The notes: generated by a model from the sequence alone, not told the origin. A stretch of 64,000 nt of DNA from Bradyrhizobium sp. (GCF_016213215.1 NZ_JACRAW010000025.1:62001-126000), one strand, 5' to 3'; shown: positions 33,571 through 42,940, numbered from the stretch's first letter. Numbers and translations: made by a program.

Positions 33571-34788
33571 CTATTTCAAACGGCCGTAGGCGTTACCGTT
33601 TCCGTTTCCGTTACCATTGCCGTTGCCATTGCTGTTGCCGTTGCCGTTCCCGTTATTCCCGTTACCAGCAAAGGCATAGCCGTTGGCATTGGCGGCGCCA
33701 TTCCCGTTGCCGTTGCCGCCAGCATTGCCAGTTCCCACGACCGCAGCGACCGCTGCCGCGGCGCCAGCCGAGTTCGTCCCACTGGCAGCCCCGTTGCCGC
33801 TATGGAAATTGCCGCCGTTCGAAGAAGCCTGACCGCTGCTACTCGCGTTGACGCTCGCCTTCGCGTTGGTCCAGACCGTTTCCTTCTTCGAGGCGCTCCG
33901 GCTTGGATCGGAAGTCGCCGGGCCATGGGCGAGTCCATGAGTCACCTTCGCGAAATCGAGCTTGACCTCGCCTAGTGAGTTCGAGATGTGCACCACGCCA
34001 GGCTTAACACCGGCCTTGGCCGGCGTGCCGCCCACAACAAGCTGAGGCTTCGCATTTGGAGTGCCGCCAGCAATCGGCTTGCCGGAGCCGCTCAGCGCGT
34101 GAATAGCGCGACCGCTCGACGCATCACGCTGCGCGGGCATTCCTGACTTCGGGACCGGAATCCGCTCGATCGTCGAAGCGCGCGGCTTGCCCTGTTCAAT
34201 CGGATTGAACGTGCCGGAACCACTGAGGGTGAGGCCGGCTTTACCATGCACGAAAACCGTCGCCGCCTGCCCCGGCATGACTTGGGCGATCTGACCCGTC
34301 TTGAAATCGGACACTTCCACCTGTCCTCGACGCACCTCGACACTGGTGCTGGCGGCATTCACGGTAACGCTGAACTGCGTTCCCTTGACCACTGCGGCGA
34401 GGTAGGGCGTCTCGACTTCGAAATGCTTGACGTTGCGCTTTTCCACTTCGAGCAGGATCGAGCCGGCCTTCTGCACGATGGTGGTGGAGAGCCCATCCTT
34501 CTTTTCGGCCGGCACGCCGATCACCGAATTCGGCGAGACCATGATGGTTTCCTCGCCGCGGACCAGGAGCACCCGACCGTTGCGCCCGGTGCGGATGGTA
34601 TCGCCGGGCTTCAATGTCTCTTCCTGCTTCTTCAGAGCGACCTGCTGGGCACCGCTCGTGCTGATCCAGACCTCGCCGGAAGACCTACTGACTGACCAGT
34701 CGCCATTCTCGGCCGCCAAGGCATTCGGGGCCGCTCCAAGCAGCCCCGCGATTGTTAGAGCGCACCACAAGCCGTTCCTGCCGAGCAT
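33571..34788 (-). CDS. FecR-domain secreted protein with Gly-Asn repeat tail
   Basis: A 405-residue protein. A signal peptide (to about residue 26, ALAAE) is followed by a FecR-type domain (about 30-180: GDTIRTGRNGRVLLV, EETIMVSPNSVIGVP, YLAAVVKGTQFSVTV, and VEVRRGQVEV). The last 100 residues are low in complexity, rich in Gly, Asn and Ala, ending in a run of Asn-Gly pairs and AYGRLK. Such FecR proteins often sit beside CHASE2 signalling genes. It lies 52 bases after the c-di-GMP gene's start on the same strand; the direction of the operon is FecR then CHASE2. The repeat tail may bind polysaccharide or be exposed at the surface; this is inference. Confidence 0.85.
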   Translation of the reverse strand: MLGRNGLWCALTIAGLLGAAPNALAAENGDWSVSRSSGEVWISTSGAQQVALKKQEETLKPGDTIRTGRNGRVLLVRGEETIMVSPNSVIGVPAEKKDGLSTTIVQKAGSILLEVEKRNVKHFEVETPYLAAVVKGTQFSVTVNAASTSVEVRRGQVEVSDFKTGQIAQVMPGQAATVFVHGKAGLTLSGSGTFNPIEQGKPRASTIERIPVPKSGMPAQRDASSGRAIHALSGSGKPIAGGTPNAKPQLVVGGTPAKAGVKPGVVHISNSLGEVKLDFAKVTHGLAHGPATSDPSRSASKKETVWTNAKASVNASSSGQASSNGGNFHSGNGAASGTNSAGAAAAVAAVVGTGNAGGNGNGNGAANANGYAFAGNGNNGNGNGNSNGNGNGNGNGNGNAYGRLK

Positions 34789-34918
34789 GATGAAACCTCA
34801 GTCCGCTTAGAGCAATTTCTGAGGGTTAGTGAGAATCCTTCAAAATAGAATTAGCCGGAACGAGGAATTCCGGCCGCCGCATTAACCAATCCTTGACCTT
34901 AAAAAACTATGAAAAATC

Positions 34919-36706
34919 ATGCGATTAAGGAATCCTTTGCGGCTGTCGGGAGTTCTGGCTTCCACGGACGCAGAACCTCTCTCGGGGGCATCCGGGGAGC
35001 ACAATTGGCAGGCCCGCTGCATCGCGTTCGCGCTGCTGGCGTCTTTCTTGATGTTTTCCGACGCCTCCGCCCAGCAGGGCTTTGATCCGCGCCAGATCGA
35101 AAGGCATTTCGAAGAGGAATCGGAACAGACCCAGCCGTCCCAGCCCTTAGAACTGCCGGTCCAGGCCCGCCCTGCGATCAGCGGCGACACGAGGCCTCAA
35201 TTCGTGCTGACCGGTGTTTCGGTGAGCGGCGCCATCGTGCTTCCTCCCGACCGCATCGCCACCGCCTACCGACCCCATCTCGGAAAGCAGGTCTCCCAGG
35301 CTGACCTTGCAGCAATCGCGTCCGCCATCAGCGACATTTATCGCGCCGCCGGTTTCCATCTGAGCCGTGCGATCGTCCCGCCCCAGGATGTTCAGAACGG
35401 GCGCGTTCAGATCCAGGTGATCGAGGGCAGCATCGTCCAGGTAAACCTGAAAGGAGAGGGCGCCGAGGAGTTCGGTGTTCGGCCGATGCTCGCCCCGGTG
35501 TTGGCCGAACAACCCTCGCGTCTTTCAACGCTGGAACGACAACTGCTCCTGATCAACATGCGACCAGGTGTCCGTATCACGGATAGTTCGATCGAGGAGA
35601 TCGGCGGGACGAGCGGCCGCTTTCGTCTCACTGTCACGCTGAAGACTTGGCACGTCTATACGTCGTTCGGGCTCGACAATCTCGGATCCTCGTCGGTTGG
35701 CCCATGGCAGACCTACGCGACGGGAGCGTTCAACTCCTACCTGACGCCGGGCGATAGTCTGGCCGTCAATCTTTCGACGATCGCCAACGACCCGCGCGAG
35801 CTCGCATTCGGGCGCTTGTCTTATGACACTCCGGTCGGCACTGACGGCGTGCGCCTGGGCGCATCCGCGGTGTACAGCGAGGTGCGCCCGGGCGACATCC
35901 GGCGCCTCTATAACGACTGGACCAAGACGGAAGCCTTGGAGCTTCGGGGCAGCATCGCGGCCGTTCAATCCCAGTCATTGACACTGACGCTCACCGCGGC
36001 TGCGGGCTTCAGCAACGTGTCAGAGCGCGACGTGTTCGGGCCGATCTATAACGATCATATCCGTACCGTTAGCCTGACTTCCGATTATCGCGTGCAGGAC
36101 GGGTTCGGCGGCAACAACTATCTGACGCTGAGCTACCGGCAGGGTCTTGGAATCTTCGGGGCCTCGGGGTTCGGCGACAACTTCGTTTCGCGTAATGGCG
36201 CGTCGTCCAGTTTCTCGGTGCTCGACTCCTGGCTCACGCGCTATCAGACGATCAATGAAGCCTGGTCTATCAAGCTGGCGGCAGCGAGCCAGATCGCCTC
36301 CGGTCCGCTGTTCAAATCCCAGCAATTCTATTTGGGCGGCGCGGCCTACGGCCGCGGCTACGGCAGCGCCGAGATCAGCGGCGACAACGGCCTGGCGGGC
36401 TCGTTTGAGCTCCGCTTCGATCAGAAGCTCAACTGGCGCTACTGGAGCGGCTATCAGCTATACGGCTTTGCCGAAGCCGGCGCGGTCTGGAACGACGGCT
36501 ACCGCCTGAACGACGGCTTGTCCCTGACCTCGGCCGGTGCGGGCGTGCGGTTGTTCCTTTGGGACGATCTCCAGGCCGATCTTGGCGTCGCGCTTCCGCT
36601 CAGCTACCGCGCCCCCGACAACGAACAGCGCTCGGCGCGTTTCCTGTTCTCGCTCTCCAGCGCGCTGAAACTCTGCCCGGAACGCGGCAAGGCGAGCTGC
36701 CTGTAG
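34919..36706 (+). CDS. Two-partner-secretion outer-membrane transporter (TpsB, ShlB/FhaC family)
   Basis: A 595-residue outer-membrane protein. A long N-terminal leader (to about residue 55, ending ASAQQ) is followed by POTRA_2 domains (about 90-235: FVLTGVSVSGAIVLP, YRAAGFHLSRAIVPPQ) and a 16-strand barrel with the final strand ending LSSALKL. Proteins of this family export one large beta-helical adhesin or hemolysin. No TpsA gene is in the window: the following gene is a decayed esterase and then a cytochrome. It is divergent from the FecR-CHASE2 pair, whose signalling might control adhesion. The adhesin may be elsewhere in the genome. Confidence 0.9.
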   Translation: MRLRNPLRLSGVLASTDAEPLSGASGEHNWQARCIAFALLASFLMFSDASAQQGFDPRQIERHFEEESEQTQPSQPLELPVQARPAISGDTRPQFVLTGVSVSGAIVLPPDRIATAYRPHLGKQVSQADLAAIASAISDIYRAAGFHLSRAIVPPQDVQNGRVQIQVIEGSIVQVNLKGEGAEEFGVRPMLAPVLAEQPSRLSTLERQLLLINMRPGVRITDSSIEEIGGTSGRFRLTVTLKTWHVYTSFGLDNLGSSSVGPWQTYATGAFNSYLTPGDSLAVNLSTIANDPRELAFGRLSYDTPVGTDGVRLGASAVYSEVRPGDIRRLYNDWTKTEALELRGSIAAVQSQSLTLTLTAAAGFSNVSERDVFGPIYNDHIRTVSLTSDYRVQDGFGGNNYLTLSYRQGLGIFGASGFGDNFVSRNGASSSFSVLDSWLTRYQTINEAWSIKLAAASQIASGPLFKSQQFYLGGAAYGRGYGSAEISGDNGLAGSFELRFDQKLNWRYWSGYQLYGFAEAGAVWNDGYRLNDGLSLTSAGAGVRLFLWDDLQADLGVALPLSYRAPDNEQRSARFLFSLSSALKLCPERGKASCL

Positions 36707-36721
36707 TGCCGACCCTCACCT

Positions 36722-36926
36722 CCCGCAGTTGCTGACAGTTCCAGGGGACCCTGAGGCACTTCGGTTGGCACTCCAACGGCGGCGACGGTTCGATGTATGT
36801 CGCCAAGCAGCATCCTGAGCTGGCGTCGAAGGTCATCACGCCGGACAATTCGCGGGTGCGTTCGTCTCAAACTCCCCACCGATCGACCTCATCTCCCGCC
36901 GCTACGTCAGCGCGGTCTTGCGCTGA
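36722..36926 (+). pseudogene. Decayed alpha/beta-hydrolase (esterase) fragment
   Basis: A forward frame reads GTLRHFGWHSNGGDGSMYVA then KQHPELASKVITPDNSRV, which has the G-H-S-x-G-G nucleophile-elbow pattern of an alpha/beta hydrolase (here split as W-H-S-N-G-G). A one-base shift after DNSRV allows FVSNSPPIDLISRRYVSAVLR to a TGA at 36924. The 5' part is missing and no start codon is found. It lies between the TpsB gene and a cytochrome gene and marks a recombination or deletion site. Confidence 0.5.
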
Positions 36927-36970
36927 GGCTCAAGAATGGCGTAGGTCTGCCAACTCAGAGGAGAACAGCA

Positions 36971-37288
36971 ATGCACGCGGGATTGAAACATCTTGGGATT
37001 TCATTGGTGGCAATCGCCGTCCTGTGCGGATCAGAGGCGAGCGCCGCCGATGCCAATCACGGTGCCGACCTCGCCAAACGCTGGTGCGCGAGCTGCCACG
37101 TGGTTGCGGCCGAGCAGAAGCAGGCGAGCGCCGACGTTGCTCCTTTTGCAGAGATCGCGCGCAAGCCGGGCTTTTCCGCAGATAAACTGGCTTTCTTCCT
37201 GCTCGAGCCGCATCCAAAAATGCCGAACTTCCCGCTGAGCCGGTCTGAAGCGACCGACATTGCCGCCTATATCGCCTCCTTCCGCTGA
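36971..37288 (+). CDS. Periplasmic c-type cytochrome (monohaem)
   Basis: A 105-residue protein with a signal peptide to about residue 24 (ASAADA), the haem motif CASCH, and an axial Met in HPKMPNFPLS. The C-terminal helix TDIAAYIASF is the usual cytochrome c ending. It is similar in size and design to the cytochrome at 2935 but the two differ in sequence. AGAGGAG lies seven bases before the ATG, which decides the start against an upstream in-frame extension from 36797. It follows a pseudogene and is otherwise isolated. The electron partner is unknown. Confidence 0.88.
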   Translation: MHAGLKHLGISLVAIAVLCGSEASAADANHGADLAKRWCASCHVVAAEQKQASADVAPFAEIARKPGFSADKLAFFLLEPHPKMPNFPLSRSEATDIAAYIASFR

Positions 37289-37501
37289 TCGTCACGCTTT
37301 TGGGGCGAGCGCCGGCTGGAGCACATTCCGCTCCAGCCATGAGCGCAAACTCCACACAGCCATCCGCATTTATCGCAGAACCGGCAGCACCCGCGAGGGG
37401 TCGATGCAGCCGCGAGTTCGGCCATGCTCCGGTAGCCAGCCGGCACCGTGTCTCCGCGGATTTCCTAAGGTCCGAACACTCCGGTAGATCGGTCGCGGAG
37501 A
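37289..37501. other. Intergenic, no gene recognised
   Basis: Region between the cytochrome and the convergent phasin gene. No recognisable frame, terminator or repeat is seen. Confidence 0.4.
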
Positions 37502-37843
37502 TCAGGACCTGCCCTTGTCGCCAGACATCCAGGCGCCGGTGATCTGCCGCATATGTTCTCCGGCGTTCGTAAACTGGCTCCTCAGGAATTCGGACTGGAT
37601 CTGCATCGCCTCTTGAAGATCGGTTGCCTGTACAAGCTTCCGCGCGTGTTCGAAAGCCGCTTTCATGTTCTGCTCCGTGAAGGCAAGTGCCTGCTTGGAA
37701 ACCTCCGTTCCGGCCCCCGGAAGCGCGGGCATCGATTTGCCAGCGGCGTCGAAAAACAGAGCGAAGGCTTTTTGCGCCTGGTCAATGGACTTCTCAGCCA
37801 GTTCGCGCAATTCGGCCGGAACTTCGAGCTTTGGTTCAGTCAT
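37502..37843 (-). CDS. Phasin-family protein (second copy)
   Basis: A 113-residue helical phasin_2-like protein: VPAELRELAEKSIDQAQKAF and LFFDAAGKSM, then LQEAMQIQSEFLRSQFTNAG near the end. A longer frame reaches 38050, but GGAGGAC lies a few bases before the ATG at 37843 and the phasin starts MTEPKLEVP. It is unrelated in detail to the phasin at 16193-16561. It lies alone; the divergent DUF6894 gene is about 350 bases away. The FNR box at 38086 is about 245 bases upstream of its start, so regulation by it is less certain than for the DUF6894 gene. Confidence 0.85.
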   Translation of the reverse strand: MTEPKLEVPAELRELAEKSIDQAQKAFALFFDAAGKSMPALPGAGTEVSKQALAFTEQNMKAAFEHARKLVQATDLQEAMQIQSEFLRSQFTNAGEHMRQITGAWMSGDKGRS

Positions 37844-38085
37844 GCCACCGTCCTCCCTATCGAACCTATCTGCATTACCACATTTGGCCGGACGCGCTGA
37901 CGCCGATCCGGTCGCCGGACGGACTTCCCCGGCAGCCGGACCGAGGTCGGCCTCCTTCGAAGCTCGCCGGCGCAAGCGGCCACGCTGGCAAACACCGGAC
38001 AAGCCGAGTTCGAAAGTTGAAAGTATGCCTAGGAACAACCGAACCAGCAAGCCGAACTGAACGGTCAGCTCGCCTTGCCCGGGGC

Positions 38086-38099
38086 TTGATCAGTGTCAA
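38086..38099. promoter_or_regulatory. FNR/FixK box upstream of the DUF6894 gene
   Basis: TTGAT-CAGT-GTCAA, a near-perfect match. It is centred about 108 bases before the ATG at 38201, the same spacing as at the alcohol dehydrogenase. On the other side is the phasin gene at 37502-37843. Confidence 0.75.
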
Positions 38100-38200
38100 T
38101 GCGAGGCGCAAGGCCCATGCTTTGCTGGCGGTGCGGCAAATCGCAGTAAACCGTCAACGTGTCATTGTGAAGATCGCGACGCGACAGCAAAAAGATTCCG

Positions 38201-38446
38201 ATGCGAACATTCTATTTCGACCTGAAGGACGGCATTCCGGTCAGAGATCGGAAGGGGCTGCAATTTCCGTCTGTGGACGCAGCAATCGAGCACAGCAAGG
38301 AGCTGGCGCGGCGGCTTCGTGCGGACGCGCGCCTCAATGATCCTGCACTGGCGGTGCTAGTGGTGGATGAATCCGGCACCGAAATCCGCGAGCGGGTTTA
38401 CCCGGACAACGGCGACGGCGCCGACCGAGTTGGCCGGATGAATTGA
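38201..38446 (+). CDS. DUF6894-family small protein
   Basis: An 81-residue protein with the family-typical start MRTFYFDLKDGIPVRDRKGL and a middle helix FPSVDAAIEHSKELARRL; the C-terminal strand is LAVLVVDESGTEIRERVYP. DUF6894 proteins are small, soluble and frequent in Bradyrhizobium; their function is not established. The FNR box about 108 bases upstream suggests low-oxygen expression. The ribosome binding site is weak. Confidence 0.8.
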   Translation: MRTFYFDLKDGIPVRDRKGLQFPSVDAAIEHSKELARRLRADARLNDPALAVLVVDESGTEIRERVYPDNGDGADRVGRMN

Positions 38447-38503
38447 GCCTGGGTGCGTGTGCCGGTCCAATCTTGCCGGTTCAGCCCATCGGCGCCCTGC
38501 CGT

Positions 38504-39556
38504 TCACTGCTGCTTTTCCCAGAACGACAGCAACCCTTGCGAGGCGGAACCGCCGATCACACAGGGGATGCCGACGGCGACCTGGCCGAGCGCGGCCGCC
38601 GAGACGCAGCCGAGCGCTATCGCGCCGACTCCGACCTGGCCCCAGAAATCGAGATTGCGTCGCGCATCCGAGCCCTTGGTCTTGAGCTCCTCGACCGCGG
38701 CAATGGCATCCTTTCGGACGGGACCGAGCTGAACGGTATCGGCGGCCCGGATCACCTCGGAAAGTGGGCCCTTCACCGGCTCCGGCTGGCGCGGCAACTG
38801 ACTGCGCAGGAATTCGCGCAGGGCGGCATCGCGGACTGCGTAGCTCGCAAGGGTGTAGCGCGCCATGCTTCCGATAGTGAGCTTGTCGATGGTATCGCGA
38901 CTCTTGGACCATGGCAGCATCTGCATGATCCGAAGGATTGGCGCATGCGAACCGGTCGCAAAATAATAGCCCCAAAGCGTGTCAAGCAGGTCCTGGTTGC
39001 TCGCAAAGGTGATCCTGGTGTCGAGCTTTTTTTCCTCCTTAGCGAAGGGATTGCGGGTGAAGGCGCCGCGCAGCTTGTCGAGCATTCCAGGCCTCTCCTC
39101 TTCCAGCGGGATTTCGCCGAGCGTGGGCAGCGTGCCGTTGAGATAGCTGTCGATCATGACCCGCCTGCCCGGCATCTTTTGTGCGATCCGACGCAACAAA
39201 TTGCGCCAGCCCGGCAGGCCGGAATAGGCGACGGCGCGCACGATCACCCACTCGTCTTCCGGTGGCACAGGAAAGAAGCTGTTTACGAGTTGCTCGGCCT
39301 TAGCCGGGTTCGAGCCGATCGCACCGGCGATGAAGCCGACATAGATCCCTGCATTCTCCGGCTCCTTGAAGGTCTGGGAATGGAAGAGCACGCGAACGGC
39401 CGCCGGCACGTGCGCGTAATCCGGCTTGGCGCGGTAGTTGTAGATCCACTGCTGCACCACGGTGAGTGAAGCGCGCGGATCGATCTCGGGGGTGACTGCG
39501 GCAAGGGCAGGATTGCCCAGGAGAAGGAAGGCGACAACGAGGGCCGTGTAACGCAT
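38504..39556 (-). CDS. Secreted hypothetical protein, 350 residues
   Basis: A signal peptide (MRYTALVVAFLLLGNPALAAV) is followed by a mostly helical domain with several conserved-looking segments (QMLPWSKSRDTIDKLTIGSM, LLDTLWGYYFATGSHAPILR). The end is a glycine- and alanine-rich region with a hydrophobic stretch (IALGCVSAAALGQVAVGIPC) that would be a membrane anchor. GGGGAG is close before the ATG at 39556, which is preferred to an upstream start at 39568. It is divergent from the BamA-like gene. I do not recognise its family. Confidence 0.7.
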   Translation of the reverse strand: MRYTALVVAFLLLGNPALAAVTPEIDPRASLTVVQQWIYNYRAKPDYAHVPAAVRVLFHSQTFKEPENAGIYVGFIAGAIGSNPAKAEQLVNSFFPVPPEDEWVIVRAVAYSGLPGWRNLLRRIAQKMPGRRVMIDSYLNGTLPTLGEIPLEEERPGMLDKLRGAFTRNPFAKEEKKLDTRITFASNQDLLDTLWGYYFATGSHAPILRIMQMLPWSKSRDTIDKLTIGSMARYTLASYAVRDAALREFLRSQLPRQPEPVKGPLSEVIRAADTVQLGPVRKDAIAAVEELKTKGSDARRNLDFWGQVGVGAIALGCVSAAALGQVAVGIPCVIGGSASQGLLSFWEKQQ

Positions 39557-39811
39557 GATGCTCCCCACCGTCTGCGCATAGCCTTTCGACCGTAGGCGCG
39601 AGCGTTATTTCGCATCCTGGCTAGGCGGTATTTGAAGCAGCTATACGACGAATCTTGGATTCAGCCCGCTCGGCACTGCGTCAAAATTGTGGCGGCAATT
39701 AAGATTGGCCCGCAACAGACCCCACCTCCGACATTGTTTCGCCCCGGCCGGGCAGTTCGATCTGGCCGCCAGACCATCGACGGGCGAGACGTGGCGAAAA
39801 CCAGCAAAGTC

Positions 39812-42148
39812 ATGCATCGGCAGCGACTCCGCTTTCAGGTCTCGCCTGCATTGCTTGCGGCCGTGCTCGGTTTTTGCGCTCTCAGCCCCGCCGGCGCCGA
39901 GGCTCCGACGGTTGAGGGTAGCTCGATTAGGGTCGAAGGCAATCGGCGCATCGACGCCGAGGCGGTCCGCGCCTATTTTCACCCTACGCCGGACGGGCAT
40001 TACGATGCCGAGACACTCGATGCCGCCCTGAAGGCGTTGCTCGCGACCGGACTGTTCGACGAGGTAAAGATCGGTCTCGCCGGCAGAGGCGTCATTGTTC
40101 AGGTAACCGAGGCGAAGGTACTCGGTCGCGTCGCCTTCGAGGGCAACCGGAAGATCAAGGACTCCGATCTTTCGGCAACGGTTCAATCGAAGGCGCGCGG
40201 CTCACTACAGCGCGCGACCGTGCAGGCCGACGTCGGACGGATTCTCGAAGCCTATCGGCATATCGGGCGCGATGACGTCAGCATCGTGCCGGAGACGATC
40301 GACCGTGGCAACGATCGCGTCGATCTCATCTTCAGGATCGCTGAAGGCGGGAAGACAACGGTGCGGCAGATCAATTTCGTCGGCAATCGCGCATTCGGCC
40401 GTCGTCAGCTAGCCGCCGTGATCAACACCTCCGCAAGCAATCTACTCAGTTTCCTTACCCACTCGGACGTCTATGATCCGGATCGTATCGCGAACGATCG
40501 CGAGCGACTTCGCCTTTATTATCGCAATCACGGCTATGCCGATGCCAACGTCGCCGATTCGCATGTCGAATATGATCCGGCGCTCCACGGTTTTGCCGTG
40601 ACATTCGCGATCGATGAGGGCGAGGCCTACCGCTTCGGCAACATCGACATTGAATGCAATGTCCCCGGGCTGGATGCTTCAGCATTGCGCTCTCGTTTGT
40701 TCGCCCGAACAGGCGCGGAGTTCGACGGCAGTGCGATCGAGAAGAGCACGGAGGCGCTGGCCATCGAGATGGCAAAGCTCGGCTATCCCTTCGCGCACGC
40801 CCTTCCCCGCACGGCGCGCGACCCGTTGACTCATCGGATTGACGTCACTTTCGTCATCAATCAGGGCTCGCGCAGCTACGTCGAGCGCATCGACATCCGC
40901 GGCAACGGCCGCACGCGCGACTATGTCATCCGCCGTGAATTCGACATCGCGGAAGGTGATGCCTTTAACCAGACGCTGGTCGATCGCGCCGAGCGCCGGC
41001 TGAAGAACCTGAACTACTTCAGAAGCGTCAAGATCTCGACCAGACCGGGCTCCAGTTCCGATCGCGTCGTGCTTGACGTCGAAGCCGTCGATCAGCCCAC
41101 CGGCAATTTCTTCGTTTCAGGCGGCTACTCGACCACGGACGGATGGCTTGGCGAGGTCAAGCTCGGCGATCGTAATTTCTACGGCACGGGAACGGCCTTG
41201 GAGGGCAAATTCAGCTACGGGCAGTATGCCCGCGGCGTGGATCTCTCGGTCTCGGAGCCCCATTTTCTTGGCAGCCGTGCCACCGGCGGCGCCGAACTGT
41301 TCGCGAGACAAGGTTTCGCCAGCAGCTACCAGTCGTACGGCAGCGACGTCTATGGCGCCAACCTTACGCTCGGCACGCCGATCAGCGAGCAAACCGGCGT
41401 GCAGTGGCGCTATTCGATCTACAACCAGGATGTCACGCTGTCGCCGCTCGCATCAGGCGCGACGGTGTCGCTGCCGATCCAGCAGGCCGCATTGGCTGGC
41501 CCAGCCTGGGTGTCGGCGGTTGGCACCACCACCACTTACAGCACGCTCGACAACAGCAAGAGCCCGACCAGCGGCATCAACTCGCAGCTACGGCAGGATC
41601 TCGCCGGCCTCGGCGGGGACGTAAGGTTCCTGCGCACCACCGAGGATGTGCGCTACTACCACGCGCTGAATAATGGTCTGGTCGGCATGGTTCGCGCCCA
41701 GGGCGGCTACGTCACTGGCTGGGGCGGACAGCAGGCCCCGCTGCTCAACAGCTTTTTCGGCGGGCCGAGCATGGTCCGCGGGTTCGCCCCCAACGGCTTC
41801 GGTCCGCGCGACGTGACGGCTGGCAGCACCATGGATAACGTCGGCGGCAGCATGTACTGGGCGACCACGGCGGAACTGCAGAGCGGCATCCCCGGCATTC
41901 CCGATGAATATGGCCTGAAGGCTTCGGCCTTCGTCGATGCGGGATCGGTGTTCCGTTATACCGGCCCGACGACGTTCGGTGCCCAGCCGGTCAAGGTGGC
42001 AAACGCGAACATCCTGCGTTCGTCGGTCGGCGTAGGTCTGAGCTGGGCCTCGCCCTTCGGGGCGCTGACCGTGAACTATGCCGTACCCGTCACCAAAGCC
42101 GCCTATGACGTGACGCAGCCGTTCAGCTTCGGCGTCTCTCCGTTTTGA
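39812..42148 (+). CDS. BamA/Omp85-family outer-membrane protein (orphan paralogue)
   Basis: A 778-residue protein. The signal peptide ends near GAEA. Five POTRA-like repeats, each opened by a G-N or N-G pair (VEGNRRI, FEGNRKI, FVGNRAF, FGNIDIE, IRGNGRTRDY), span about residues 40-420. The rest is a barrel that starts YFRSVKI and ends FSFGVSPF with the typical aromatic C-terminal residue. BamA inserts beta-barrel proteins into the outer membrane. Here it is not beside lpxD, fabZ or rseP, so it is probably an extra Omp85 protein. A GTG at 39791 would add seven residues. The role of the divergent secreted protein is unknown. Confidence 0.9.
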   Translation: MHRQRLRFQVSPALLAAVLGFCALSPAGAEAPTVEGSSIRVEGNRRIDAEAVRAYFHPTPDGHYDAETLDAALKALLATGLFDEVKIGLAGRGVIVQVTEAKVLGRVAFEGNRKIKDSDLSATVQSKARGSLQRATVQADVGRILEAYRHIGRDDVSIVPETIDRGNDRVDLIFRIAEGGKTTVRQINFVGNRAFGRRQLAAVINTSASNLLSFLTHSDVYDPDRIANDRERLRLYYRNHGYADANVADSHVEYDPALHGFAVTFAIDEGEAYRFGNIDIECNVPGLDASALRSRLFARTGAEFDGSAIEKSTEALAIEMAKLGYPFAHALPRTARDPLTHRIDVTFVINQGSRSYVERIDIRGNGRTRDYVIRREFDIAEGDAFNQTLVDRAERRLKNLNYFRSVKISTRPGSSSDRVVLDVEAVDQPTGNFFVSGGYSTTDGWLGEVKLGDRNFYGTGTALEGKFSYGQYARGVDLSVSEPHFLGSRATGGAELFARQGFASSYQSYGSDVYGANLTLGTPISEQTGVQWRYSIYNQDVTLSPLASGATVSLPIQQAALAGPAWVSAVGTTTTYSTLDNSKSPTSGINSQLRQDLAGLGGDVRFLRTTEDVRYYHALNNGLVGMVRAQGGYVTGWGGQQAPLLNSFFGGPSMVRGFAPNGFGPRDVTAGSTMDNVGGSMYWATTAELQSGIPGIPDEYGLKASAFVDAGSVFRYTGPTTFGAQPVKVANANILRSSVGVGLSWASPFGALTVNYAVPVTKAAYDVTQPFSFGVSPF

Positions 42149-42516
42149 GAACTCGACGATTCAGCCGAAGGCATATCTCAGCATCAACTACACATAGGCG
42201 CAGGTGAACGGCGTCGGCCTGAGATCTGCTTCGCCCTGAAGGCGACGTCTTCCCCAGCAGACTTGTATCGACCTTTGCTGCGAATCAGCCCAGGGCGCCA
42301 TAACCGCGCCGGTGATTTTCCGCGTCTTGGAACGCGTCCGGCCGCCACCGAGGCGAACGCAGCAGCAGCCGCGAAGTTCTGATGAGGCGCGGACCTTAAT
42401 TGCTTTGAACCGCCTTTCAGCCGACCGCGACCAAACGCTGTGCGAACGGCCACGCAGATCACGGGCGCCATGGCTGCATCGAACAATCAGGGCGCGCCAG
42501 CTCAAAGGAAGAGTTG
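42149..42516. other. Intergenic, no gene recognised
   Basis: 368 bases after the BamA-like gene. No frame with a ribosome binding site, and no clear promoter or repeat, was found. It may contain remnants, but I cannot identify them. Confidence 0.4.
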
Positions 42517-42876
42517 ATGTTTTCTCGCTGCAATCTCATCACAGGTGGCGCGTTTGCGCTTCTCGCCCTTGTTGGTGCACATGGCGCATGGGCGCAGGAG
42601 GTCAAGATGAACCTGTTCAAGATTATTACCGTCAAGGACGAAATTGTTATCGGCCTGTCTGCCGAAGAACTCAAGTCGCTCGGCGGCAACGATGCCAGCG
42701 CGGTTGCGCACGCGCTGGCGCAGAAGGGCGATCTCACGGTGTGGCAGTATAACGTCCACCGCGGTGCGAACGGCGAGCTGCAGCAGGCCCCCACCGCCAA
42801 GATCGGACTGCTGGCCAACTCGTCGCTGCGCGTCGAACCCTATACGACGCCTTATACGGTATTGCCGCACCCGTAG
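42517..42876 (+). CDS. Small secreted protein, 119 residues
   Basis: A signal peptide (SRCNLITGGAFALLALVG, then AWAQ) is followed by a compact soluble domain with a conserved-looking core LFKIITVKDEIVIGLSAEEL and DLTVWQYNVHRGANGELQQA. The TTG at 42514 is also in frame but the ATG at 42517 follows the good site AAAGGAAGAG. It lies 64 bases before the DUF3592 gene and probably forms an operon with it. Unrecognised; periplasmic. Confidence 0.7.
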   Translation: MFSRCNLITGGAFALLALVGAHGAWAQEVKMNLFKIITVKDEIVIGLSAEELKSLGGNDASAVAHALAQKGDLTVWQYNVHRGANGELQQAPTAKIGLLANSSLRVEPYTTPYTVLPHP

Positions 42877-42940
42877 CCTGCTTGACGCTGCAGCCGACCC
42901 AAACTCGTCATCCTTGCTCCGGGAACGTAAGCGCTGGACC

